64,000 nucleotides of DNA from Mycolicibacterium sediminis. GTDB lineage: Bacteria; Actinomycetota; Actinomycetes; Mycobacteriales; Mycobacteriaceae. The translations under genes were made by a program, and so were the position numbers. The stretch spans positions 3,224,001 through 3,288,000 of the forward strand of contig NZ_AP022588.1 of assembly GCF_010731735.1 (NCBI RefSeq), read 5' to 3'. Numbering within the stretch: position 1 is the stretch's first letter; each line of letters begins with the position of its first letter. Below, piece by piece: positions 43,261-51,753 of this stretch. The notes below the pieces were generated by a model. That model did not search any database and had not been told where the DNA came from. It saw only the letters and a program-made list of their open reading frames with translations.

Positions 43261-44247
43261 TTACTCGGGGTGCAGGCCCAGTTCCTTCACCCGGTCCGAC
43301 GTGCTCTTCGCGAGATCGGCGAGCAGGCCGGCGTCGGTGAGGTCCATCGGAGCGGAGTGCTTCCAGTCGTGGTGTGCGACCTCGGTCAGCGGCTTGAGCA
43401 CGTGGTGGTCGCTGACCTCGATGGCCAGTTCCCGGCGGTGGTCGAAGCTGCCCGGCGACAGGTTGATGGATCCGACGATGGCACGCTCGTGGTCGGCCAG
43501 GATCATCTTGGCGTGCAACTTGAGGTGCTTGAGTTCGTGGATCTTGATGCCGACGTCGTCGAGGATGCGTAGGCCGCTCACGCCCTCCAGCAACTTATTG
43601 GGCTTGAGGTGGTGCGCGGTCCTGGCCATCACGTGGACCTTCACCCCGCGTCGCGCTGCCCGGACCAGTCGTTCGATGACCACGGGGTCCTGGTAGCGCT
43701 CGTTCTGGACGAACAGGGTCTTCTCGGCGCGGTCGATGAACTCGCAGATCCGGGTCCGGCCGTTGGTCGGACACCAGATGAGGTGGGCGTCGTGTCCCGG
43801 GTCGAAGGTCTCGCGGTGCCAGTCCGCCTCGAAGCAGTCGGTGATCTCGGAGACCTCTGCGACGCTGGGCGTCACGACGGCGTAATCCCTTGTCAGACTG
43901 AAGTTCTCGTCGGTCCAGTTCAGCGATTCGACGAAGGCGTGGGCATCGTCGATCACCATCGACTTCTCGTGGGTGAGGTCGAACGCGGGGTTGCTCTCCC
44001 GCACGTCGATGCCGTTCTCCAGCAGCGCGTCCCGTGCCGCGTCGTTGTCGGTCTCGCCGTCGCGGCGCTCCGGGTTGAGCATGACCTGGACGGTGACGCC
44101 GCGGCGATGGGCCGCCACGACCGCGTCGAGCAGTGGCCGATGGGAGAACGCGAACATCTTGATGCGCACCGAGCGGGTGGCCGCGTGGATGGCGTCGAGT
44201 ACCGGACGGGCCGAGTCGTCGGGAAGGATGATCAGCGAGCGACTCAT
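43261..44247 (-). CDS. Phospholipase D-like protein with two HKD motifs
   Basis: A 328-residue protein with two HKD active-site motifs: His93, Lys95, Asp100 (HEKSMVID) and His245, Lys247, Asp252 (HAKMILAD). It has no signal peptide or transmembrane segment and is shorter than typical cardiolipin synthases, so it is more likely a cytoplasmic nuclease or phosphodiesterase-type member, but a lipid role is possible. Its ATG at 44247 overlaps the stop of the ABC exporter gene by 4 bases (ATGA), so the two are translated together. Confidence 0.88.
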   Translation of the reverse strand: MSRSLIILPDDSARPVLDAIHAATRSVRIKMFAFSHRPLLDAVVAAHRRGVTVQVMLNPERRDGETDNDAARDALLENGIDVRESNPAFDLTHEKSMVIDDAHAFVESLNWTDENFSLTRDYAVVTPSVAEVSEITDCFEADWHRETFDPGHDAHLIWCPTNGRTRICEFIDRAEKTLFVQNERYQDPVVIERLVRAARRGVKVHVMARTAHHLKPNKLLEGVSGLRILDDVGIKIHELKHLKLHAKMILADHERAIVGSINLSPGSFDHRRELAIEVSDHHVLKPLTEVAHHDWKHSAPMDLTDAGLLADLAKSTSDRVKELGLHPE

Positions 44248-46019
44248 GAATCCTCGGCGTCGTATTGGATGCGGTGCAGCTCAGCATATCTGCCACCCAG
44301 TGCGAGGAGCGCGCCGTGCGTGCCCTCCTCGACCACCCGACCCTCCTCCAGGACCACGATCTTGTGTGACTCGCGGATCGTGCTCAGCCGGTGGGCGATG
44401 GTGATGACGGTCCGGCCCTTCATCAGCCGCCGCATCGCCGACATCACCAGGTGCTCGGACTCCGCGTCGAGTGCGGCGGTCGGCTCGTCGAGGATGAGGA
44501 TGGGACTGTCGCGCAGGATGGCCCGGGCGATGCCGATGCGCTGCCGTTGGCCGCCCGACAGCGTCATGCCGCGCTCGCCGACCGCGCTGTCGTAGCCCTG
44601 CAGCATGTCGGAGATGAACTCGTGCGCGTTGGCGAGCTTGGCCGCCTCGACGATCTCGTCGTGGCTGGCATCGGGACGGCCGAAGGCGATGTTGTCGCGC
44701 ACGGTGCCCCGGAACAGCACGGTGTCCTGCAGGACGTAGGCGATCTGCCTGCGCATCTCGTGCAGCTTGTAGTCGCGGACGTCGACGCCGTCGATGCGAA
44801 CGGAGCCCACGCTGGGGTCGTAGAAGCGTGGGATGAGGCTGACCAGGCTCGACTTGCCGCTGCCGGTGTGGCCCACGATGCCGACCTGCTGTCCGGGTTC
44901 GACGTCGAAGCTCACGTCGCGCAGGACGGGCTTCTCGCCGTCGTAACTGAAGGCCACGCGATCGAAGCTCAGCGCGCCCTTCAGCGTGTCCGGGTCGACC
45001 GCGCCGACCTTCTCCTCGATCCCCGTCTCGGCGTCGAGCAGGGCGCTCACGCGCTCGACGCCGACCGACGCCATCGCGATGGTGTTGGTGAGCTTCGCGA
45101 GGTCCTGCACGGGCTTGAAGAAGGAGGCCAGGTAGCTGATGAATACCGTGAGCGTGCCCGCGGTCATGACGCCCGCGAGGATCAGCGCCGACCCGCGCCA
45201 CAGCACCAGCGCGGTGCACACCGCCACCACGACCGCGACGACGGGCGACACCACGGACTTCACCCGGCGGGCGTTGAGCGCGGCGTCCACGGCGGCCTGT
45301 CCGGCGATCGCGAGCTGGCGCTCCTGCAGCTCCTCGCGGTCGAACGCCTTGACGACGCGGATCGACTGCAGGCCCTCCTCCGCGACGGCCACGATGTCCG
45401 ACTCACGCTTGCGCACCTCGTGCGTCGCCGCCTTGACGGCCTTGCGGATGCGGGACACGAACAACAGCAGCAGCGGGGCGATGGCCAGTGCGACGAGGGT
45501 GAAGTCCCACTGCAGCCACAGCATCAGGGAGAGCATGCCGACGATGGTCAGCAGGTCGGTGGCGATGCCCAGCGTCGAGGCCGAGGCGAAGTCCTGGATG
45601 GTGTCGACGTCGTCGGTCAGCGTGCTCAGGATGGGCCCGACCCGGTGGGTGTCGAAGAAGTTGAGCGACAGCTGCTGGATGTGGTGATAGGCGCGGGTAC
45701 GCAGGTCGTTGCCGATGCGCTGGCCGACGGTCTCGGTGAGGTAGTTGGCGATGTAGGTCGCGATGGCCGCGATGACGGCGATCACCACCAGCATGATGGC
45801 GGCCAGTCCGGCGACGTGCATCCGGCCCTCGCCGCCCAGCATCGGCTGCAGCAGCCCCTTGAGCCAGGGCGGCAGGGGACGGTCGCCCACCACGCTGTCG
45901 AGGACGATCTTCAACGGCCACGGCGCGGCCAGGCTCATCGCGATCTGGACGACGAGCACCGCGAAGATCCCCGCCACGGGCCAGGCGTAAGGGCGGATGA
46001 GTTCACGGATCAGTCGCAC
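44244..46019 (-). CDS. ABC exporter (fused membrane and ATPase domains)
   Basis: A 591-residue half-transporter of the MsbA/LmrA type. The six-TM domain occupies about 1-310 and the ATPase about 345-585 with Walker A GHTGSGKSS (about 378), Q-loop LQDT, signature LSGGQRQRIG, Walker B ILILDEPTAALD and H-loop IAHRLST. It works as a homodimer or with a partner; the substrate may be a lipid or drug. The GTG at 46019 has GAAGG 9 bases upstream. The 4-bp overlap with the PLD-like gene suggests the two products act in one process. Confidence 0.93.
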   Translation of the reverse strand: MRLIRELIRPYAWPVAGIFAVLVVQIAMSLAAPWPLKIVLDSVVGDRPLPPWLKGLLQPMLGGEGRMHVAGLAAIMLVVIAVIAAIATYIANYLTETVGQRIGNDLRTRAYHHIQQLSLNFFDTHRVGPILSTLTDDVDTIQDFASASTLGIATDLLTIVGMLSLMLWLQWDFTLVALAIAPLLLLFVSRIRKAVKAATHEVRKRESDIVAVAEEGLQSIRVVKAFDREELQERQLAIAGQAAVDAALNARRVKSVVSPVVAVVVAVCTALVLWRGSALILAGVMTAGTLTVFISYLASFFKPVQDLAKLTNTIAMASVGVERVSALLDAETGIEEKVGAVDPDTLKGALSFDRVAFSYDGEKPVLRDVSFDVEPGQQVGIVGHTGSGKSSLVSLIPRFYDPSVGSVRIDGVDVRDYKLHEMRRQIAYVLQDTVLFRGTVRDNIAFGRPDASHDEIVEAAKLANAHEFISDMLQGYDSAVGERGMTLSGGQRQRIGIARAILRDSPILILDEPTAALDAESEHLVMSAMRRLMKGRTVITIAHRLSTIRESHKIVVLEEGRVVEEGTHGALLALGGRYAELHRIQYDAEDS

Positions 46020-46177
46020 GGTGAACTGCCTTCGCTCTGGGTCCACGAGCCCGATCGGGCGAACACACAGTACAACGCGGGCCACCCGAATGCCGGGAAT
46101 CGCCGACCGGCTCGCGCGACGTCGGACGGACACTCGTCGTTGGGCGACAGTTCGCCTGTCGCACTTACCATCCGCGG

Positions 46178-47089
46178 GTGCTCACACTCTCGACGCGCCC
46201 GCGGGCCAGGATCGCGACCCTGCTGGCGTGCGGACTGACGCTTCTCGCGGCCGCGCCGGCCCCCGTCGCGTCGGCCGCCTCGTTCGACTTCGGCGGCGCG
46301 GCGCGCACCTACGTCCTGCACGTGCCGGCCGGAGTGGAGCGGCCGTCGGCTCTGGTGGTCAACCTGCACGCAGCGGGCGCCAACGGCGGCGCACAGGCTG
46401 CGCTGACGCACTACGACGCGGTCGCCGACGCGCACGGCTTCGCCGTCGTCTACCCGGATGGCATCGACGCGAGCTGGGCCGACGGCCGCGGCGCGTCGGT
46501 GCCCGACCGGCAGCGGGTCGACGACGTCGGCTTCCTCTCCGCCCTGGTCGGCAGGCTGGTCACCGACCTCGGCATCGCCCCCGGCCGCGTCTTCGTCACC
46601 GGTCTGTCGGCCGGGGCATTCATGGCGAACCGGCTGGCATGCGACCGCGCCGACCTGTTCGCTGCCGTGGCCCCGGTGGCGGGAACGCTGGGCGCCGGTG
46701 TCCCGTGCAACCCGTCCCGACCGGTGTCGGTGTTCGAGACCCATGGCTCGGCCGACCCGATCGTGCCCTACGGGGGAGGCGGCATGACGGGCCGGGGAGG
46801 AACGAGTACGGTCCTCGGCGCGCCGACGATGGTGGACCGCTGGCGGCAGGTCGACGGCTGCCCACCACCCGTCGACGACACCTTGTTCGCGGTCGGGTAC
46901 GGCACGCAGGTGCAGCGCTCCACGTCGGCGCCGTGCGCCGCCGGGACGGCGGTCGTCTTCAGCCGGGTCGACGGGGGCGGGCACACCTGGCCCGGGGCGC
47001 CGGCGGGACCCGGATCGGTCGGGCCGACCACGAACGCCTTCGACGCGTCGGAGGCATCGTGGCAGTTCTTCGACTCACACGGTCGCTGA
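46178..47089 (+). CDS. Secreted esterase, LpqC/PHB-depolymerase-like
   Basis: A 303-residue alpha/beta hydrolase with an N-terminal signal peptide (about 1-33; ends APVASA). The nucleophile elbow is GLSAGAF (Ser about 149), with Asp in HGSADPIV (about 193) and the catalytic His in GGGHTWPG (about 268). Cys residues in the mature part can form disulfides. This is the architecture of LpqC-type feruloyl or poly-hydroxybutyrate esterases. The GTG at 46178 is the most upstream start consistent with a signal peptide. It is convergent with the DUF35 gene 8 bp away and divergent from the ABC exporter. Confidence 0.88.
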   Translation: MLTLSTRPRARIATLLACGLTLLAAAPAPVASAASFDFGGAARTYVLHVPAGVERPSALVVNLHAAGANGGAQAALTHYDAVADAHGFAVVYPDGIDASWADGRGASVPDRQRVDDVGFLSALVGRLVTDLGIAPGRVFVTGLSAGAFMANRLACDRADLFAAVAPVAGTLGAGVPCNPSRPVSVFETHGSADPIVPYGGGGMTGRGGTSTVLGAPTMVDRWRQVDGCPPPVDDTLFAVGYGTQVQRSTSAPCAAGTAVVFSRVDGGGHTWPGAPAGPGSVGPTTNAFDASEASWQFFDSHGR

Positions 47090-47097
47090 GGGCGCCC

Positions 47098-47511
47098 CTA
47101 CCCGGCCGGTTCGTACCGCAGCATCGTCACCCCGGCCTCGGGGTGATCGGTGAACACCGGCCGCACCGCCATCCCGACCCGGACGTCGTCGGGTGACGCG
47201 TTGACGATCTCGGTCGAGAAGTGCGGGCCCTCGTCCCACCGGACGACCGCGAGGATCTGCGGCACCGCGTCGACGAAGTGCGGCGACACCGGGCGGTGAC
47301 TGACCGTGAACGTGTACAGCGTTCCGGCGCCGCTGATCTCGCGCCATTCGAGGTCGTCGGCGAGCGTGCCCGGCGCGAGCACGCGGGGATAGAAGACGTA
47401 GCGTCCCGCCGAGGGCGAGTATTGGATGCGAATCCGGCGCTCGGCCAACGCATCCCAGAACGGCTGGCTGGTCGGGGTCGGGACCGGCATCGGCCGGGTC
47501 ATGGCGTTCAT
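47098..47511 (-). CDS. DUF35 (OB-fold) protein without zinc-ribbon cysteines
   Basis: A 137-residue DUF35 protein. The N-terminal helix SQPFWDALAERRIRIQY is followed by where the zinc ribbon should be, but its Cys pairs are replaced (YSPSAGRYVFYPRVLAPG); then comes the OB-fold (GTLYTFTVSHRPVS, LAVVRWDEGP, VGMAVRPVF). DUF35 proteins partner lipid-transfer thiolases (Ltp/SCPx), for example in side-chain retro-aldol cleavage of steroids. It starts 3 bp after the Ltp-like gene stop. Loss of the zinc site is the oddity; the partner role may remain. Confidence 0.9.
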   Translation of the reverse strand: MNAMTRPMPVPTPTSQPFWDALAERRIRIQYSPSAGRYVFYPRVLAPGTLADDLEWREISGAGTLYTFTVSHRPVSPHFVDAVPQILAVVRWDEGPHFSTEIVNASPDDVRVGMAVRPVFTDHPEAGVTMLRYEPAG

Positions 47512-47514
47512 TGC

Positions 47515-48720
47515 TCAGTCACCCTCCAGGACCAGTGTCGTCTGCTCGGACAGGATGCCGCCGTTGCCGGAGACGAAGGCGCGGTGGCAGTCCGGTACCT
47601 GCGCGGCGGCGGCACGGCCCATGATCTGACGAGTGGCGTCGCACACGTGGTGCATGCCGCCCGCGGTGCCCGGCTGCCCGTATCCGAGTTGACCGCCCGC
47701 GGTGTTCATGGGGAAGTCGCCGCGGAACGTCAGGTCGTGGTCGGCGACGAAGCGTTGACCCTCGCCCTTGCGGCAGAAGCCGGCGTCCTCGAGGCTCAGC
47801 AGCGCGGTGATCGTGTAGCAGTCGTAGATCGACACCATGTCCATGTCGGTCGGCGCGAGGCCCGCCATGCCGAATGCCGAACCGGCCGCCTTGATCATCG
47901 GCGTCTGCAGGAGGTCCTCGGCGTAGGTCGGCGTCTTGTAGGGCACCCGCTCGCCGAAGCCCTTGATCCACACCGGCCGGTTGCGGCTGCGGCGAGCCAG
48001 GTCGGCGCTCGCCACCAGGACGGCTGCCCCGCCGAGCACGGGCATGACGATCTCCAGCATGTGCAGCGGGGAGGCGATGACGGGGCTGGCGAGTACGTCC
48101 TCGACGGTGAGCGGCACGTCCGAGAAGATGGCCCCCGGTGTGTGATTGGCGTTGACGCGCTGGTCGACGCTGATCTTCGCCATGGCCCGCTCGTCGTACC
48201 CGTAGGTCGCTGCGTAGAGCGTCGCGACCTGACCGTAGGGGCCGTTCTGCCCGAGATTGCCGTAGGGAATCTCGAACTCGGCCTGCGGTGAGCCGTACCG
48301 GTTGCTCGAGGCGCCGAAGTACAGCATGTCGCCGAAGTCCACGGGCTTGGACTCGCTCACCGGCGTGAGCGGGGTGGCGGGCACCACGCACAGCACGGCG
48401 TTGCAGATGCCCAGTTCGATCGCCGCGGCGGCGCGCCACACCATCGCGGCCGAGCTGGCCCCGCCGAGGTCGACGAGTTCGGCGAAGTTCGCTCGGATGC
48501 CGAGGTATTCGACGATCGTGGACGGAACGAAGATCTGCGACTCCTGCAGGTGGCCGGTGCAGATGCCGTCGACATCGGACGCATCGAGTCCCGCGTCGTC
48601 GAGCGTCGCCGCCGCGAGCCTGGCCCACTGTTCGAGGTTGAACTCGAGCGGACCGGTGGGACGCTTGGTGGCGGGCAGTTCCGTGTACCCGACGATCGCC
48701 GCCTCACCGCGTAGGCCCAT
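47515..48720 (-). CDS. Lipid-transfer/thiolase-like protein (Ltp)
   Basis: A 401-residue thiolase-fold protein of the SCP2/Ltp group. Recognised elements are the N-terminal AAIVGYTELP, the region LGGASSAAMVWRAAAAIELG, SIYDCYTIT and the C-terminal GGQLGYGQPG with CDATRQIMG. In this class with DUF35 partners, the activity can be retro-aldol cleavage rather than thiolysis. The ATG at 48720 has AAGGGAG 5 bases upstream. The gene precedes DUF35 by 3 bp and follows the molybdopterin oxidoreductase by 27 bp. The block probably degrades a CoA-linked side chain. Confidence 0.9.
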   Translation of the reverse strand: MGLRGEAAIVGYTELPATKRPTGPLEFNLEQWARLAAATLDDAGLDASDVDGICTGHLQESQIFVPSTIVEYLGIRANFAELVDLGGASSAAMVWRAAAAIELGICNAVLCVVPATPLTPVSESKPVDFGDMLYFGASSNRYGSPQAEFEIPYGNLGQNGPYGQVATLYAATYGYDERAMAKISVDQRVNANHTPGAIFSDVPLTVEDVLASPVIASPLHMLEIVMPVLGGAAVLVASADLARRSRNRPVWIKGFGERVPYKTPTYAEDLLQTPMIKAAGSAFGMAGLAPTDMDMVSIYDCYTITALLSLEDAGFCRKGEGQRFVADHDLTFRGDFPMNTAGGQLGYGQPGTAGGMHHVCDATRQIMGRAAAAQVPDCHRAFVSGNGGILSEQTTLVLEGD

Positions 48721-48747
48721 GGCCGTCTCCCTTCGTCGTCGGCATCG

Positions 48748-51018
48748 TCATCGGATCGGGGCGGCCGCGCGGCGTACCCGGCAGGGCACGCCGTTGACCA
48801 CCTGGGTGTTGCTCGGCACGTCGACGAGATCGGGCGGGTTGAGCAGGTTCGCGTTGACGCCCGGATGATCGTTCGCGACGGCCAACCGCGTACCGGACCG
48901 GCCGTGTCCCCACCCGTGCGGCAGGCTCACCACACCGGGCATCATCTCGTCGCCGACCTCGACGGCGACGCTGAGTTCGCCTTCGGTCGTGGAGATCTCG
49001 GCGACGTCGCCCGATCGCAGCCCGATGCGGTCCGCATCGGCCGAATGCATCAGCAGTGTGCAGCGCTCCCGGCCGCGCACCAGCCCCGGGACGTTGTGCA
49101 GCCAGGAGTTGTTGGAGCGCAGATGCCGTCGGCTGGTGAGGACGAGGTCCGGCGTGGGGCGGTCCATGCGGGCAACGAGTCGCGGCACGTCGTCGGCGAG
49201 GTGCGCATGGAAGAGTTCGACCGTGCCCGACGGCGTGGTCACGACCTCGGTGAGTCGGCCGCCGTCGAGTTCCTCGAGGCGCAGTCCGTCGGGATGGCGT
49301 CGCACCTCGGCCAGCGTCAGGCCATCCGGCCGCACACCGACGCCGTCACCCCAGGGGCCCAGGCGAATGCCGAGGTCGACGAGGCGCTCGGGACCGCGGC
49401 CGGACAGCTCGGCGAGCACCTCGAGGGGTTCGCGTCCGTGCAGGGGCGACTCCGGCCGCGCGCCGAGCATGGCGATCATGCCGCCCACGTAGAGGTCGTC
49501 GACGGCGTCGACGTCCACGTCGGGGACGGGCGTGCCGAACATCGACCCGGCCAGACGTACCAGGATCTCCCACTCCGCCGGACGGTCGGGCGGCGCCGCG
49601 AACACCGGGTCCGACCACTTCAGGCACGACGCCGTCGAGTACGCCCAGTAGAGGTCGTCGGAGTGCGGTCGCTCCAACGGGGAGAGACCGGGCAGCACCA
49701 CGTGGGCATGCCGGGTCGTCTCGTTGAGCCAGTTGTCGATCGAGATCATGGCGTCGAGCCGTGGCAGGGCGTCCTCGAGCCGGCGGGACGCGGGCGCGGA
49801 GACGACCGGATTGCCCGCGACGGTGATCAATCCGCGGATGCGTCCGTCGCCGGGGGTGTCGATCTCCTCGGCGAGACAGCTGACGGGGAACTGGCCGAGC
49901 ACCTCCGGGACACCGCGCACCCGGCTGCGGAACCGGCCGAAGGTCCAGCCCGGCTCGGTCTGGTCGGGCGGCTTGGCGAACATCTGCGACCAGGCGGCCG
50001 GACGGGGGAACACCGCACCGCCGCGGCGGTCGAGGGCACCGAGCGCGGTGTTGACCACGAACACCAGCCACGTGGACAGGGTGCCGAACTCCTGCGTGCA
50101 TGCGCCGATCCGGCTGTACAGCACCGGGTTGCGGGCGTGGGCGAGGTCGTGCGCCAACCGGTGAATGGTGTCCGCACCGATGCCGGTCGCCTCGGCGACC
50201 CGCTCGGGGGTGAACGGTTCCGACAGCGCGATCACCTCGTCGAGTCCGGTCACCCGGTCGCGCAGGTGATCGGGACGGCGGACCCACCCGTTGGTGGCCA
50301 GGACCCGGAGGATCGCGAACAGCAGCAGCGCGTCGGTGCCGGGCCGGATCGGCACCCACTCCGAGGCGCGCGCCGCGGTACCGGTGCGCCGTGGATCCAC
50401 GACGACCACGGTGCCGCGTCGGGTGATCTCCCGGATCGAACCCATCACGTCGGGCGCGGACAGCATGGACCCCTGGGACGCGGAGGGGTTGGCGCCCAGG
50501 ATCATCAGGTGATCGGTGTGGGCGAGGTCGGGGATGGGGCCGTTCCACATGCCGCCGAAGAGCAGAGCGCTGACCACGTTGAGCGGCCACTGGTCCACCG
50601 TGCCGGGCGAGTAGTAGGCCTGCATGCCCGCTGCCTGACCGAAGCCGATCAGGGCGCCCACGTGCAGGCTCAGCCCGATGTTGTGGGCGACGGGGTTGCC
50701 GATGTACGTGGTCAGCGCGGAGGCGCCGTACCGGTCGAGGACGGGGCGCAGCACCCGCTCGCACTCCGCGAAGGCGTCGTCCCACGACACGGGCACGTGC
50801 TCGCCACGAGCATTGCGCACCAACGGTTCTCGCAGGCGGTCGGCGTCGTGGTGCACGGCGCCCAGCGACGCGCCCTTGGGGCACAGGTGGCCGCGCGACC
50901 AGACGTCGGCGGGGTTCGCGCGAACCGACGTCACGTCGGTGCCGGCGGTGTGGACGACGAGGCCGCACATCGCTTCACACAGGGGGCAGGTCACCTTGTG
51001 CTCGGCGGTCTCAGTCAT
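48748..51018 (-). CDS. Molybdopterin-dependent oxidoreductase with one Fe-S cluster
   Basis: A 756-residue DMSO-reductase-family enzyme. The N-terminal cluster motif is C-x2-C-x3-C-x27-C (Cys11, 14, 18, 46). A Lys follows in HLCPKG, and the cofactor-binding blocks LMILGANPSASQGS and VVVDPRRTGTA are present; the C-terminal MopB domain has LTSRRHLRSNN and SLPHGWGHG. No Tat signal is seen, so it is cytoplasmic. The substrate is unknown; formate-dehydrogenase-like and hydroxylase-type members are both possible. The ATG at 51018 overlaps the TetR stop by 8 bp, and Ltp/DUF35 follow, giving an operon. Confidence 0.9.
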   Translation of the reverse strand: MTETAEHKVTCPLCEAMCGLVVHTAGTDVTSVRANPADVWSRGHLCPKGASLGAVHHDADRLREPLVRNARGEHVPVSWDDAFAECERVLRPVLDRYGASALTTYIGNPVAHNIGLSLHVGALIGFGQAAGMQAYYSPGTVDQWPLNVVSALLFGGMWNGPIPDLAHTDHLMILGANPSASQGSMLSAPDVMGSIREITRRGTVVVVDPRRTGTAARASEWVPIRPGTDALLLFAILRVLATNGWVRRPDHLRDRVTGLDEVIALSEPFTPERVAEATGIGADTIHRLAHDLAHARNPVLYSRIGACTQEFGTLSTWLVFVVNTALGALDRRGGAVFPRPAAWSQMFAKPPDQTEPGWTFGRFRSRVRGVPEVLGQFPVSCLAEEIDTPGDGRIRGLITVAGNPVVSAPASRRLEDALPRLDAMISIDNWLNETTRHAHVVLPGLSPLERPHSDDLYWAYSTASCLKWSDPVFAAPPDRPAEWEILVRLAGSMFGTPVPDVDVDAVDDLYVGGMIAMLGARPESPLHGREPLEVLAELSGRGPERLVDLGIRLGPWGDGVGVRPDGLTLAEVRRHPDGLRLEELDGGRLTEVVTTPSGTVELFHAHLADDVPRLVARMDRPTPDLVLTSRRHLRSNNSWLHNVPGLVRGRERCTLLMHSADADRIGLRSGDVAEISTTEGELSVAVEVGDEMMPGVVSLPHGWGHGRSGTRLAVANDHPGVNANLLNPPDLVDVPSNTQVVNGVPCRVRRAAAPIR

Positions 51019-51601
51019 CGTCCTCCGGAACGACGAGTGAGACCATCGTGGCCAGTCGCTCGGCCATGGCGCGGTAGTCGATCTCGCGGGACTGGGCCCG
51101 AAGTAGGGCGCCCCAGAACAGCGTCTCGAGGGTGTCCAGCACCTCGGGCCAGGCGCCGGTGCCCAGCGCCGCACCGAGGCGGCGGCGCACCTCGGCGGCG
51201 ATCCTCGCCCGTGCCGCGGCGACGGCCGGATCGCCGGTCGACAGCAGGGCGGCGGTGCTGGCGTGGGCCAGGCCCGGCCGGTCCGCGAGGATCAACGCGA
51301 CGGCGCTCAGCTGCGTTGCGACCCGGTCGGCGACGGGCGCAGAGGTGTCGACGGTCAGCGGGAGCGCCGTCACCTGCTGCAGGTACAGCTCGGCGAACAC
51401 CGCGTCCATCGAGGGGAAGTGTGCGCGCACCGCGGTCTGCGCGACGCGCGCCCTGGCCGCAAGTTCGGGGACCGACACGTCGGGTCGCGCCGATTCGTCG
51501 AGCAGCTGCGCCGCAGCCCCGAGCACGCGCCGGTGCGTCGACGCGTGCCGTGCGTGCGGGTCTCGGATCCGAGTGACGTGGGCCACCCGTGAACTGGACA
51601 T
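51011..51601 (-). CDS. TetR-family transcriptional regulator
   Basis: A 196-residue TetR regulator, first gene of the operon TetR-molybdoenzyme-Ltp-DUF35. The helix-turn-helix spans about 38-65 (VPELAARARVAQTAVRAHF). The start ATG at 51601 is overlapped by an inverted repeat TGGACA-tg-TGTCCA (51595-51608), a likely autoregulatory operator. Its stop overlaps the molybdoenzyme start by 8 bp, so regulator and enzyme levels are coupled. The effector is probably a CoA ester or a substrate of the pathway, which is inference. Confidence 0.9.
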   Translation of the reverse strand: MSSSRVAHVTRIRDPHARHASTHRRVLGAAAQLLDESARPDVSVPELAARARVAQTAVRAHFPSMDAVFAELYLQQVTALPLTVDTSAPVADRVATQLSAVALILADRPGLAHASTAALLSTGDPAVAAARARIAAEVRRRLGAALGTGAWPEVLDTLETLFWGALLRAQSREIDYRAMAERLATMVSLVVPEDDD

Positions 51602-51608
51602 GTGTCCA
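51595..51608. promoter_or_regulatory. Inverted repeat over the TetR start codon
   Basis: TGGACA, two bases (TG), TGTCCA: perfect 6-bp arms centred on the start codon region of the TetR gene at 51601. The position fits an operator for autorepression of the TetR-molybdoenzyme-Ltp-DUF35 operon. Confidence 0.6.
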
Positions 51609-51753
51609 AGTTATCCGAGCCGTAGTGCCATGGCAATGACCCCGCCAATCTGATTGATCGACCGCGGGTTAAGCGTGGTGGCGGCCACCGGTGAGTGGTC
51701 GCACCGGGGGATCGAGCGCGCGGGTGGCGGCGTGGTCGGACAACTGTCCAGCG

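Noticed and set aside
48865-51576. A 903-codon plus-strand frame opposite the molybdoenzyme and TetR genes
   Set aside because: Arg/Gly/His-rich shadow without motifs; the minus strand has an intact Fe-S motif and cofactor-binding blocks.
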